Below are positions 26,822-36,353 of a stretch of DNA of 64,000 bases, piece by piece (positions within the stretch are counted from its first letter, which is position 1; the number at the start of each line of letters is the position of its first letter). The translations under genes were made by a program, and so were the position numbers. This DNA comes from Silvibacterium acidisoli. Lineage in GTDB: Bacteria > Acidobacteriota > Terriglobia > Terriglobales > Acidobacteriaceae. The notes beneath the pieces were generated by a model. It saw only the letters and a program-made list of their open reading frames with translations. It did not search any database and had not been told where the DNA came from. The stretch spans positions 5,270,001 through 5,334,000 of the forward strand of contig CP085323.1 in assembly GCA_022870745.1 (NCBI GenBank), written 5' to 3'.

Positions 26822-28525
26822 TCAAGAGATGGTTTGCAACCTGATCATGTTTCCTTCAGCGGAGGAGACACTCACACCACTTTGAAACATGGAAGCGGCA
26901 CCAACTGCCACGCCGATGCTGTAGTCAAAGTCCCTGAAGCGAAACTGCAGGCGGTCTCGTGAGACCTGCTGTAACGCGCTCTTGTCAGGGACCCATTCGA
27001 ACTTGAGAACGAGGCGTCCCGGCGATCGAACATCTACCAACTTGAAATTGAGCCATTTCTCAGCAAACAGGACCGACAGTGTTCCGCCTTCGGCCAAAGG
27101 TACGGTCACCTGGAGGCTCGATTGCGTTTCACTGACTGTCGGCAGGCCAGCCATGGTGAGTGGTATTTCCTTCCCGTCCAATCCGATTGCAACAAAACGC
27201 CCCATGGCGCGGATGCCATCGTGGCCTTCTCGAATGTCGTCACTCCAGTGATAACCATCGAGAACAGCCAGCATGCGTTGCTCGATGCCATGCTTCTTCA
27301 CCGGGTCGGTGAGATAAGGCTGAGGAAAACGATCATCGTAGATGTGCAGATCCCTGAGGTAGAACTCATTGCCGCGGAAATGCAGGTTAGCTCGCAGGTA
27401 CTTGCTCTGATACCAGACCGTGCGTTGTGGCGGATCATCTTTTCCAAACGGATCTTCCAGCATGACCTGCGCCTGGGCCGGCGTGGATGAAAAGGAGCGT
27501 TTGAAGTTGCGCCCCGTCTCGCCCATGGTTTCGACAACAACCTTGCCGCCGTCTCGCAGTATGGAGAGCTTTTCCATCTGCATGGCATAGGCCTTGCTCA
27601 TCATGGGCCATCCGAAGCTGTTTTCTTGGCCAAGCTGCGCATAGGCAATGCTCTGCGTCGGCGCATGCGCCATCATATCGAAGAAACGATCGACAAACGT
27701 TTCCGATTGGCCCGAAGGCCAGACGGGTTCCATCGTATCTGGATACCTAAAGACGTTGTCGTAATAGTAGACCGGGTCCTGGCCCAACAGGCGAAACATT
27801 GGTGTTTCGATCTGATTCTTCCTCTCGAGCGCCGGACTCCAGGCATTGATGCGATTCGGATAATATGCCGCGATGGGAGATCCCCAAATGGTGAAACCAT
27901 CCGTAGCCAGTTGATCCCGGCAATTGCCGAAAGCGTCAATTTCATATTGATCGGAGAGGTGAGCGGCGGAGATCGCATCCATGTTCCACGATGCAACGGT
28001 CTTCGCGCTGTGGCCAAAGATTCGCTTGAACGTGGCCATGGCTGTGTCTGCCAGCTTCTTCCGATCCTCAGGACTGTAACCGATTGAATAGGCAATGGGC
28101 ACATGGTAATCCCATTCCCATTGCGGATTCCCTCGCCACGCAATGCCCGCGTCGTCACAGATCTTACGGTTCATCTCAAACCAGATACCCACCTCATGAT
28201 TCGCCGGCATCTCCGCTTTGAGAAACTCGACGTACGGGCCTTCTACAAGTGCGTCGTATTGTAAGAGCCATGTGGCAGGAAACTTGCGGGCTTTGATGAG
28301 AGCCATCTGTTCGCGCACTGGCTTCATCAGATCCATGGGCTCACGTGGCTCCTCGGCGCGGATAAAGTTCATGATGTTCACCGCTCGAAGGCTGCGTGCT
28401 TTATGCGTATCACTGGCCTGGGCAAATGGTATGGACCAGGAAGCGACCATGGTGGTCAGGCCCCCGGCAATGAATTCACGCCGATTGATGGAGCTTCGGC
28501 CCTGACCAGCTTTCGCCTTCAACAT
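26822..28525 (-). CDS. Tat-exported protein of unknown function, possible deacetylase/glycosidase-like barrel
   Basis: A 567-residue protein with a twin-arginine leader ('NRREFIAGGLTTMVASW'). The N-terminal two-thirds has features of a (beta/alpha) barrel acting on carbohydrate ('ATWLLQYDALVEGPY', 'NHEVGIWFEMN', 'SWNMDAISAAHLSDQYEIDA'), reminiscent of polysaccharide-deacetylase-like folds. The C-terminal 170 residues look like a beta-sandwich. I cannot name a family. The ATG at 28525 has AGGA 7 nt upstream; the frame to 28594 is less likely. It follows the receptor by 153 nt in the sigma-factor operon, so it is probably a substrate-processing enzyme under that sigma factor. Confidence 0.75.
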   Translation of the reverse strand: MLKAKAGQGRSSINRREFIAGGLTTMVASWSIPFAQASDTHKARSLRAVNIMNFIRAEEPREPMDLMKPVREQMALIKARKFPATWLLQYDALVEGPYVEFLKAEMPANHEVGIWFEMNRKICDDAGIAWRGNPQWEWDYHVPIAYSIGYSPEDRKKLADTAMATFKRIFGHSAKTVASWNMDAISAAHLSDQYEIDAFGNCRDQLATDGFTIWGSPIAAYYPNRINAWSPALERKNQIETPMFRLLGQDPVYYYDNVFRYPDTMEPVWPSGQSETFVDRFFDMMAHAPTQSIAYAQLGQENSFGWPMMSKAYAMQMEKLSILRDGGKVVVETMGETGRNFKRSFSSTPAQAQVMLEDPFGKDDPPQRTVWYQSKYLRANLHFRGNEFYLRDLHIYDDRFPQPYLTDPVKKHGIEQRMLAVLDGYHWSDDIREGHDGIRAMGRFVAIGLDGKEIPLTMAGLPTVSETQSSLQVTVPLAEGGTLSVLFAEKWLNFKLVDVRSPGRLVLKFEWVPDKSALQQVSRDRLQFRFRDFDYSIGVAVGAASMFQSGVSVSSAEGNMIRLQTIS

Positions 28526-28678
28526 GCAAACGTCCTTTCGAACCTCGCTGTCCCGCTGGTCATCAAAAACACGAACCTTCGAACAACGGGACAACGATGT
28601 GCTATGACATGGAAATAAACGAGACAGCCATCCCCTCGTCTCCTGGCATGCGGGAGAACGAAGAATAGGCGCCTCCGT

Positions 28679-31600
28679 TCAGAACTTCAGCTTGAGCGCT
28701 CCCTGCATGACGCGGGGAGGAATCGCGCCCGTACCGGTGATCTGCCCGAAGGTTGCGGAAGTTGGATCGGTATTCGGTACGCCGAAGCTCGGGTGATTGA
28801 AGGCATTGAACATCTCCCAGCGGAACTGGAGGCCGTATCTCTCTCTGAACGTCCAGTTCTTCATCAGCGCTGCATCGGTCGAGTTGACCGTTGGCGAGAT
28901 AAAGGGATTTCTCGCGGTATTGCCGAAGGTTCCTGGCGCGTTCGTCACAAACGCTTCGGGATTCAGATAGTGGTTCAACCAGTTTTGCTGATTGCCACGA
29001 TGCACATTCGGCGACACCCCAGGCACCATGTCAGCACGATCCCCGTACTGATCGGACCCTGACGCATTCGATCCGTCTCCGCATCCGCAGATTCCGAAAG
29101 GGGAACCGCTGTATGCGTTGATGATCGCGCTCAGTTCCCAATCACCAAGGATGTTCCGCAGGATCGGATTCCAGGATTGGAATGAAGGTACGGTATAGAC
29201 GAAGTAGCTGGTAGAAACCAACGGAACATTGAGCTGCGAAACCCCTCTGTTATAGCGAATATTGAATGGGTTGGGAAGCCCACCCTGTACCGCGATGTTG
29301 CCGGTAGCCGAGAGGTCGATAACCTTAGACCAGGTGAAATTCGTTCTTGCCTGGAAGCCATGGGACAGGCGTTTCTCCAGTCCGACCTGCAGGGAATGAT
29401 ACGGAGATGTTCCGAGGCTGCTCTCCTCTTCGATCTGGTTAAAGCGTGGATAGGTTAACCGCTGCGCATTCAACGCGGGATTCGTTGAATAGATACCGGG
29501 ATTTCTATCGAGGATTGTGCCGAGATGGTAGGACTCTTTCCCGACATATGCAATATGCAACGCAAGGTCCTTCGAGAGTTGCTGATCCACGGCAAGGTCC
29601 CAACTTTGCGTCATCAGCGCATGAAAGTTGCTGTCAAACACGGCTTCTACGCTTACGGGTTGCAGGATTACAGAATTCGACGGGGGGATGTAACCCGTGG
29701 AAGCAAACGGCGGAAACGGCGTTGCGTATCCGGTTGTGGCGTATGTCGACCAGGGGCTATCAAAGGGAATTGTATAGCCCGATCCCGGCGTAGCATTCAG
29801 GTTGTATACAGGACTGAAAGGTGCGATGTCTGCCGTGTGGTTGTAGGTTGAATACGGAAGAGGTCCTGTGAACATGCCAAAAGCACCACGTATCGCAGTG
29901 TTCGGCATGCTCGCAGGCTGCCAGCTGAAGCCTACTCTTGGTTGAAAATATCCATAAGTCGCAGGCATCAGTGCAGCATTCACGCCTTTATCGCCCGGAA
30001 AGACCAACCCGACGGGAGCATTGGGAAACCTGGTGCTCTGCTGACCAGGACGGAATGCAGCGCCGCGTCCTTCCCCAGGGGTCGAGGGCGGAAGGTTCGG
30101 GTCCCAACGCAAGCCAGCGGTGATGGTGAGGTTTGATTTCACCCGGTATTCGTCTTGTGCGAACAGTCCCAGCTGCCATCCTTTGACACTGGCAATCTCA
30201 CCGCCGCCCTGTGTGAAATTGTTCAGATAACCTAGAAGATAATCAGCCAGACCGAAGCCCGTGTAGTTCGAGAAACCGCTGATGGGTGCCGCGGGATAAT
30301 CGGCATTTTCCTGCGCGAACTGCTTCCAGAGATTGCCTCCAACACTGAGCGTATGTGCGCCGATTGTTTTGCTCAGGGCATCGTTCAGTCCATAGGAATG
30401 GCGGTTCTCCACCTGCAGTGCGTTATAGCCTGAACTGAAACCGCTGGTGGAAAGGCCTTCCAGATAGCAGTGTCCGGGAATGTCGTTCACGGCAATGTAC
30501 TTCGACATGCAGATCTGATTGCCACTCTTGTCAGTCGGCTCGGCGTACGAAGCAACATAGTCTTCCGTCCAGAAAAGGGTGGCTTCGTTAACAGTTGTGG
30601 AGTTGATGACCCAATCGTGGCCCAAAACCACGTTGTAATCTCTTCCCTGTTGCGCGTCGTTGATTGCCATCAGGTTGCCGTTGATCGATGAGGCAGGCTG
30701 TTCCTCCCACAGAGTGAAGCTGCGCAGATACAAGCGATGATGATCGTTTAGCGTGTAATCGAGTCGTGCTGTTCCTTCATCGTAGTTTTGAATCTGCTCA
30801 GGACTGACGTAGCTCACTTGGCCCGTGGCGGGATTCTGGCCGAGAGGGAGAGCAGTCGTCGCGAGCCTGACGGCGGCGGGCGAAAACAGGGATGGGTTGA
30901 TCTGATCGGGCTTGCCGTTCACTGTTGTAAACAGATTGGGCTGGTTCGTGTAAGGTGTGGTGCTCAGGGTTGTACCGGCGGGAAGCGCAGCAGCCACCGC
31001 GCTGAAATCTCCATTCAACATAGCTTGTGTGGGCGTGTAAGCGATGCTGTATTGCGAGGCATAATGCTGACGCGTGCCCTGGTAGTTCGTAAAGAAAAAC
31101 AGTTTGTTCTTTATGATGGGTCCACCGATGTAGCCCCCAAACTGGTTTCTCTTAAGCGTGTCGACCGTATCGGCAAAATAATTTTTGGCGTTGAGATCGT
31201 TATTACGCAGGAACTCGAAAACACCTCCATGGAACTCGTTGCCACCCGACCTTGTCTTGATGCTGACGACAGCTCCAGGAGCATATCCGTACTGAGAGTC
31301 GAAATTCGTGCTCACACGAAACTGCTCCGTTGCGTCTGCATTCGGGAAGGGCGCGGTCTCGGGCATGTAGGTATCCATGTTCGGCGCTCCGTCCAGCAGG
31401 AAGAACGTACTCCCCTGTCTGCCGCCGCCTGAAGAGGCATTGACCTCGGTAGGAATCGCTGTTCCACCGGGCGCCAGCCCGACCGGGGACTGCAGAACAT
31501 TGGTGACTCCGGCACTCAGGAAAATCAGACTTGAAGGATCTCTTCCATTGAGCGGAAGCTCTGTGACAGCGTGCTGATTGATGACCTCGCTTACCTCTCC

Positions 31601-31996
31601 AGAGGTCGTGTTGATCAACTCTCCCCCACCGGATACCGTCACGGTCTGCTTAGACCCGCCGACTGTCAAGGAGACACTCAACCCCTTCTTTTCGCCGATG
31701 CTCAATACGACGCCTTCGGCGACGAACGGCTGAAATCCGGGGCATTCGACCGTAATGCGATAGCGGCCCGGCTCAAGCGCTGGGGCGAGGAATTGGCCAG
31801 CCTGGTTTGTCGTCACCTTGCGCGTGCTGCCCGTATCCTGGTTCACGATCAATGCACTTGCGTTAGGCAGTACGGCACCGGAGGAGTCTGTTACAGCGCC
31901 GGTGATCTGCGCAGCCGATTCCTGTGCATGAAGGCGAAGAGCCGGGTTGATAATCAGAGCGCAGATACAGAACGCCCAAAGAAAGAAACGCATCAT
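28679..31996 (-). CDS. TonB-dependent receptor, Oar-like, in ECF sigma operon
   Basis: A receptor of 1105 residues with a signal peptide (ends LRLHAQ), a carboxypeptidase-regulatory-like domain ('TGAVTDSSGAVLPNASALIV'), a plug, and a barrel ending in 'GALKLKF'. I prefer ATG 31996 (GAGG 6 nt upstream) over 32008. The gene begins 28 nt after the large anti-sigma gene, which overlaps the sigma gene. All three are therefore probably co-transcribed, unlike the other receptors in the window, which pair with single membrane regulators. Confidence 0.9.
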   Translation of the reverse strand: MMRFFLWAFCICALIINPALRLHAQESAAQITGAVTDSSGAVLPNASALIVNQDTGSTRKVTTNQAGQFLAPALEPGRYRITVECPGFQPFVAEGVVLSIGEKKGLSVSLTVGGSKQTVTVSGGGELINTTSGEVSEVINQHAVTELPLNGRDPSSLIFLSAGVTNVLQSPVGLAPGGTAIPTEVNASSGGGRQGSTFFLLDGAPNMDTYMPETAPFPNADATEQFRVSTNFDSQYGYAPGAVVSIKTRSGGNEFHGGVFEFLRNNDLNAKNYFADTVDTLKRNQFGGYIGGPIIKNKLFFFTNYQGTRQHYASQYSIAYTPTQAMLNGDFSAVAAALPAGTTLSTTPYTNQPNLFTTVNGKPDQINPSLFSPAAVRLATTALPLGQNPATGQVSYVSPEQIQNYDEGTARLDYTLNDHHRLYLRSFTLWEEQPASSINGNLMAINDAQQGRDYNVVLGHDWVINSTTVNEATLFWTEDYVASYAEPTDKSGNQICMSKYIAVNDIPGHCYLEGLSTSGFSSGYNALQVENRHSYGLNDALSKTIGAHTLSVGGNLWKQFAQENADYPAAPISGFSNYTGFGLADYLLGYLNNFTQGGGEIASVKGWQLGLFAQDEYRVKSNLTITAGLRWDPNLPPSTPGEGRGAAFRPGQQSTRFPNAPVGLVFPGDKGVNAALMPATYGYFQPRVGFSWQPASMPNTAIRGAFGMFTGPLPYSTYNHTADIAPFSPVYNLNATPGSGYTIPFDSPWSTYATTGYATPFPPFASTGYIPPSNSVILQPVSVEAVFDSNFHALMTQSWDLAVDQQLSKDLALHIAYVGKESYHLGTILDRNPGIYSTNPALNAQRLTYPRFNQIEEESSLGTSPYHSLQVGLEKRLSHGFQARTNFTWSKVIDLSATGNIAVQGGLPNPFNIRYNRGVSQLNVPLVSTSYFVYTVPSFQSWNPILRNILGDWELSAIINAYSGSPFGICGCGDGSNASGSDQYGDRADMVPGVSPNVHRGNQQNWLNHYLNPEAFVTNAPGTFGNTARNPFISPTVNSTDAALMKNWTFRERYGLQFRWEMFNAFNHPSFGVPNTDPTSATFGQITGTGAIPPRVMQGALKLKF

Positions 31997-32024
31997 TGTT
32001 AGCCTCATAAGGGTGCTTCTCGCC

Positions 32025-33878
32025 TCACTTCAAACTGGGTTCGTGAACCTTTTGATCGATGTCTTGTAGTTCTGTGTCTAATTGGGTCAACGAGGTGCGG
32101 AGGTTGATCTCGATGCCGTCGGCGTCATTCTCGTCGTGGGGTTGTGAGCTGCTCAGCAATGCGACGACCGCTTCGTGGATCGCTTCCGTCGAGGAATGAA
32201 TCCGATGGATACGATCCCGCCAGTCTCCTGATGAGTCAGGGGCGCGAACCGTACCCGCTTCAAGCTGCGCTTTGACTGAGGTGTTTGCAGCCGGCGTATT
32301 GGAAGATTGAGAGAGGATTTCACCAAGTTGGTTCTGGAGAGCACGAACGTCCTCTCGCAGAGCCGAAATGTGGTCCGAAAGCAGGGTCTGCAACTGCTGC
32401 CGTTTTTCCTCGTTGAGGATCAGGACCTCTTGGGACGGATGACGATCGGCAAGCCGATTCAGTGCCCAGGCGCGTGCCGAAGCTAACTGGGCCAAAGACA
32501 GCGCCTGATTTACATAGGCAATACGCTGGTCTTTATCAGGGAAACGAGTATTGAGCTGCGCATCTAAGAGAGGTGGCGTTGAGATCATTTGCTGGGTTGA
32601 GGAATGCGCCGGATTACCGGCATCGGGCTCAGAAACAGATGCTGACTGGCGAGCAGCTTCATCGATCGTGAGAATATGCAGCCGGGTATGCGGAATTGTC
32701 TCCATCGTGGATACAAGCTCTTGCTTGCGGGCGTCATTATCAACAACCCCTTCCACCAAAATTTCCCGGTCATCATGCTGACTGACCTTGATCTGCTCAC
32801 CAAGGTCCGCACCAAGATTGTGCAAGGCGACTTCAGCCGAGACTTCCGCTATGGCCAGCGTCGCACTGTCTAAGTGGGTGGACCGGGGAATGACAATCGG
32901 AGGTGGCGAAACAGCTCCAACTAGCTTAGACAGTTCAAAAATATTAGAGGCCACCGACGCGAGCGGTACGACTTCGTAGGAAAGTTCAGCGATCTCTATC
33001 TCGCTGTTATCCCGTAAACGAAGGTCTTCCCTCACCGCGTGATAATCGCTCGTACGGACCGTCAAATCCATTTCGGCGATATTGCCGCGAGCATAAGTAG
33101 TCTGCAAAGTGAGCCGATCACGTTCAGTCTGCACAACACGATCGTTGTGTACCTGACGGGAAGCCCGCCAGCGGCGATAGCTGACCACATCCAGGGGGGA
33201 ATTCCAATCAAGCGAATACTTCGAATATGCAGCTCTGACCAGCGACTCTCCAGTCGGGTTCGAATCCGTGTGGCTAACAGTTCGATGATGTTTCACGTCT
33301 CGATACATTGTTCGAGTCAGCGTTTTACTTCCCACGCTAATGCGGAGTTTCTGCACAACAACCGGCTCAGCCGTTTTCAAGAGGGAAGCATTCTCGGAGT
33401 TCTGTGCCCTGCTAAGAATCTCCTCTGCCGACACCTTCGCGGGCGCGTGCAGAAAATACGCAGCTGGAATGCTGAAAAGCAACAATAGCAATCCGGCAAT
33501 CCACGCGACTTGACCTATCTCTCCCGGCCCGAGTGCCCGATACAGGGCGTTTAGCCATACCCTGAACGGGGAGGGCCTGCCCAATTCGTTTGCAAGGGCA
33601 TCCACCCTGGCGAGAAATACAGATCTATGCTCTAGAGGCGGGGGAAGATAAGGGGAAGCGACCGCCTCCTGATACGCATAAAGATCAGAGATTCCCTGCT
33701 CAATCGCCTGCCTGCGACTTCTGCAAGACCAGCAGGCCTGGATGTGATAATCGGCCTCGTCCGTCTCCCGGTCGGTAAGTTCCCCATCAAGCAAACGCAG
33801 GAGGGTTTCATTCGTAAGATGATCACTGTCAAAAAGCCTACGTGCTTCACGCGGTGGAAAGCGGCGCTCTTTCTTCAT
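32025..33878 (-). CDS. Large zinc-finger anti-sigma-like membrane protein
   Basis: A 617-residue protein. Residues 20-60 carry a zf-HC2 anti-sigma motif, H45-x3-C49-x2-C52. A membrane helix lies at about 124-143, and about 470 residues follow on the far side, rich in coiled-coil-forming and acidic sequence towards the end. Typical anti-sigma factors are 200-250 residues, so the extracytoplasmic part is unusually large and may bind the receptor or cell wall. The ATG at 33878 overlaps the sigma stop (ATGA), showing translational coupling. Earlier starts are inside the sigma gene and unlikely. I infer that it sequesters the sigma factor encoded at 33875. Confidence 0.82.
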   Translation of the reverse strand: MKKERRFPPREARRLFDSDHLTNETLLRLLDGELTDRETDEADYHIQACWSCRSRRQAIEQGISDLYAYQEAVASPYLPPPLEHRSVFLARVDALANELGRPSPFRVWLNALYRALGPGEIGQVAWIAGLLLLLFSIPAAYFLHAPAKVSAEEILSRAQNSENASLLKTAEPVVVQKLRISVGSKTLTRTMYRDVKHHRTVSHTDSNPTGESLVRAAYSKYSLDWNSPLDVVSYRRWRASRQVHNDRVVQTERDRLTLQTTYARGNIAEMDLTVRTSDYHAVREDLRLRDNSEIEIAELSYEVVPLASVASNIFELSKLVGAVSPPPIVIPRSTHLDSATLAIAEVSAEVALHNLGADLGEQIKVSQHDDREILVEGVVDNDARKQELVSTMETIPHTRLHILTIDEAARQSASVSEPDAGNPAHSSTQQMISTPPLLDAQLNTRFPDKDQRIAYVNQALSLAQLASARAWALNRLADRHPSQEVLILNEEKRQQLQTLLSDHISALREDVRALQNQLGEILSQSSNTPAANTSVKAQLEAGTVRAPDSSGDWRDRIHRIHSSTEAIHEAVVALLSSSQPHDENDADGIEINLRTSLTQLDTELQDIDQKVHEPSLK

Positions 33879-34492
33879 ACACAGCCCTTTACAAGTCTGC
33901 TCATGGCGTTTCGAAGTGACCCGGCAACGGTCGATGTGCTGACGTTGAGAATCTCGCTGATCTCCCGGTAGCGAAATCCCTCCAGGCGCAGATTGAGGCA
34001 ATCCCGCTGCAACTGCGTAAGCTTTGAAAGCCCGTCGCGGATTCGCGAATAGCGCTCCTTTTCCAGAAGTAGTTCTTCTGGTCCCGGCGTGCTGTCAGGT
34101 GTCGAATGGCTCAGGTGCTCCCACATTTCGGGAGGGGCGTCGATGAGGCGTCGACGGCTTTTATGAAGATTGCAAGAGAGGTTGTGGGCCACCTGATATA
34201 CCCAGGCGCGGAGGTTTTCGTCTCCACCGCCGCTTTGAATATGGCGATAGAGACGCAAAAAGGACTCCTGGACGACCTCCTCAACATCCTGCGGAGAGAT
34301 ACCGCTGTTGATCAGGTATCTGTAAAGGGACGGGCGCAGCGTGTCATACAGCCGGACGACACGCTGCCCTGAGTCATCTGTTCGCCGCTCCGACTTGATA
34401 TCGTCAGCGCCGCGAAATGATATTCCGGGAATTCCGTCCGATGATGCATTCGCATGCGCGAATGAATAGACAGTTTCCAACTGCACATACAC
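33875..34492 (-). CDS. ECF sigma factor
   Basis: A 205-residue sigma-70-family factor. Region 2 (about residues 50-115) includes 'QDVEEVVQESFLRLYRHI' and 'NLRAWVYQVAHNLSCN'. Region 4 (about 145-200) includes 'LTQLQRDCLNLRLEGFRYRE' and 'ISEILNVSTSTVAGSLRNAM'. It is probably held inactive by the anti-sigma protein encoded next and directs transcription of the receptor operon, as in iron and glycan uptake systems. The start is a GTG without a strong ribosome site, so the N-terminal 40 residues are uncertain. Confidence 0.88.
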   Translation of the reverse strand: MYVQLETVYSFAHANASSDGIPGISFRGADDIKSERRTDDSGQRVVRLYDTLRPSLYRYLINSGISPQDVEEVVQESFLRLYRHIQSGGGDENLRAWVYQVAHNLSCNLHKSRRRLIDAPPEMWEHLSHSTPDSTPGPEELLLEKERYSRIRDGLSKLTQLQRDCLNLRLEGFRYREISEILNVSTSTVAGSLRNAMSRLVKGCV

Positions 34493-34992
34493 CCCAAGAT
34501 TTCGCGCTGCATTCAGCTCCGCGGAAGAAGCTGACCGGCCGCCATTCTTTCTGCTGTATATGAAACAACTGAGGTTGCGATTTTGTGCTTCACCTGGAGA
34601 ATAAATTCTCTACAGAAACAAGACCAATTATCGCTGCGGCCCGCCGAAGCTCTTTTCTGCAAAGCTTCACACCGCCTCTCCGATTCAAATCACAGCGAAA
34701 ACGCACTGCGAACTGCCCGATCAGATTGCCGGCACCGGCCTGACCTGTACGGCGGTTCGTCGTCTGCATCTTCCTTCCAGAGCTAGTTTTCTAGAAATTG
34801 AATGCCCGAAACGCACCAACCGGATAGCGGTTGGTGCGGCCGCCCTCTCGAAGAGTGCCCCGGGCGATTGGGCGTAAAGGCTATGGCGCTTACTGAACGA
34901 GTAGAGCCGTCAGTCTCGGGAAACGCACACAAATGCGCAAGCCATGAGTTTCACGGCCAGGTTCCGCCCTGTACCTATGAGGTTGGCCCGAG
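34493..34992. other. Intergenic region upstream of the ECF sigma gene
   Basis: No supported gene. It holds the 5' region of the sigma operon and, at 34812-34838, a hairpin that may end the GH27 transcript. Short open frames show no family features. Confidence 0.5.
34812..34838 (-). terminator. Terminator candidate after GH27 gene
   Basis: A perfect 11-bp stem (CGCACCAACCG / CGGTTGGTGCG) with a 5-nt loop, followed on the minus strand by TTTC. It is 155 nt beyond the alpha-galactosidase stop. Confidence 0.45.
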
Positions 34993-36222
34993 CTAACGGA
35001 CAACGAGCAATACAACCCCATGCGGCGTGACTCGAATAGCTGTTGCCGTCTCGATCTGAGTCAAGTCTTTGTGTTGCCAGACATCGCGAATTCTTGTCGT
35101 TTTTTTGAGTCCGAACATCTTCGGGTCGAATGGTATGTTCATCGGGCCCTGATTGCGGTTGAAGAGCCCGACGGCAATTGAGCCGTCTGCAAGTGGCCGC
35201 GACCATATCTCAAGCGGTCCCTCACTCCATATACGGCTCGCCTGCCGGCCGGCGGAGTCCTGGTCAATCTCCAATACCTCGCGGTTGTTGAGAATGTTCA
35301 GGGAGTTTTGATCCATCTTCGACAAATCGTTCCCGGCCAAGAGTGGAGCAGCCAGCAGCGACCAAAGACTCATTTGAGTCCGTGATTCGTCTGGGGACAT
35401 CCCACCGTTTCCGATTTCGAGCATGTCTGGGTCGTTCCAATGCCCAGGTCCTGAGAATCTTGCCAGTCCCTGCTGAGCAAAACCGATCTCAGTTACGCTT
35501 AAATAGTCATCGCGAACATCGTCTCCGGTGCGCCACAGATTCGCCCCGACTTTGCTCGCCCAAGTCCATCCTCCCGATAGACCATGTTGGCTGACGCTGT
35601 AGACTATAGGTCTGCCGGTCGCCTGAAGAGCTGCGTGCATCTTCTGGAAGACGGCGAACATCATTTGTCCCGCAAGTTCTGGATCACCGTGGGCCTCTTT
35701 CTGAAGAACCTGGCGATACGTGCAGATGTCGTACTTCAGATAGTCGACTCCCCACTTTGCGAAGGTTCTTGCATCCTGCTCTTCGTGCCCCATACTGCCT
35801 TCGTTGCCCGCACAAGTCAGTGCACCTGGTGAGGAATAGATACCGAGCTTCAATCCTCGGGAATGGACATAGTCGGTGAGAGCCTTCATGTCTGGAAAGC
35901 GCTCATTACCCAGCAATTCACCGGAAGCGCCGCGCTTGCCCTGCCAACCATCGTCGATGTTCACGTACTGATAGCCGTTGTCCCGCATTCCGGTAGCAAC
36001 GAGTGCATCGGCGGTCGCACGGATATCGGCATCGCTGACCTTGGCCCCGAAGTGATTCCAACTACTCCAGCCCATGGGCGGAGTGGACGCTAACTGAGCA
36101 GTTGCCGCCTGGTTCGCACCGAGGAGGATCAACAGCCAAATCGAGAAGATTCTTGTCGCTCTGAACCATTCAAGGCGTGATGCACAGGCGACGGTATGGG
36201 TAAAACATCTTTTGAGCACCAT
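34993..36222 (-). CDS. Exported alpha-galactosidase, GH27
   Basis: A 409-residue glycoside hydrolase that removes alpha-galactosyl (or related) ends. A signal peptide (core 'IFSIWLLILLGA', end ATAQ) leads into the hallmark GH27 opening 'PPMGWSSWNHFG'. The nucleophile is the Asp of 'DYLKYDIC' and the acid/base lies in 'WRTGDDVRDDY'. A short C-terminal beta domain follows. I start at ATG 36222; the frame to 36261 would need a TTG. The gene is divergent from regulator R3 (36354), and the region between holds a 12-bp inverted repeat. It probably works with the receptor at 38225. Confidence 0.92.
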   Translation of the reverse strand: MVLKRCFTHTVACASRLEWFRATRIFSIWLLILLGANQAATAQLASTPPMGWSSWNHFGAKVSDADIRATADALVATGMRDNGYQYVNIDDGWQGKRGASGELLGNERFPDMKALTDYVHSRGLKLGIYSSPGALTCAGNEGSMGHEEQDARTFAKWGVDYLKYDICTYRQVLQKEAHGDPELAGQMMFAVFQKMHAALQATGRPIVYSVSQHGLSGGWTWASKVGANLWRTGDDVRDDYLSVTEIGFAQQGLARFSGPGHWNDPDMLEIGNGGMSPDESRTQMSLWSLLAAPLLAGNDLSKMDQNSLNILNNREVLEIDQDSAGRQASRIWSEGPLEIWSRPLADGSIAVGLFNRNQGPMNIPFDPKMFGLKKTTRIRDVWQHKDLTQIETATAIRVTPHGVVLLVVR

Positions 36223-36290
36223 TGAGAGCTGATATTGAGCGCCAGGTCGTTGAGACAACAAGGGGTGTTACAGGATTATCCCTGCTGGCT

Positions 36291-36326
36291 CCGTCCGCAT
36301 GTAACCGTCGATTAACATGCGGACGG
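36291..36326. promoter_or_regulatory. 12-bp inverted repeat upstream of regulator R3
   Basis: CCGTCCGCATGT (36291-36302) and its perfect complement ACATGCGGACGG (36315-36326) flank a 12-nt loop, 27 nt before the R3 start codon and 68 nt before the GH27 start. It could be an operator for R3 autoregulation and GH27 control, or a stable leader hairpin. Confidence 0.5.
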
Positions 36327-36353
36327 TAAGCTTTGGTCTCGAGGGAGTCCTCA

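Noticed and set aside
33249-33265. GGTTCGAATCC, a tRNA T-loop-like string
   Set aside because: It lies inside the anti-sigma coding frame and no cloverleaf or acceptor stem can be formed around it.
34851-34882. Short stretch resembling a 16S rRNA segment (GGGCGTAAAGG)
   Set aside because: Only about 11 bases agree and no rRNA context surrounds it; coincidence.
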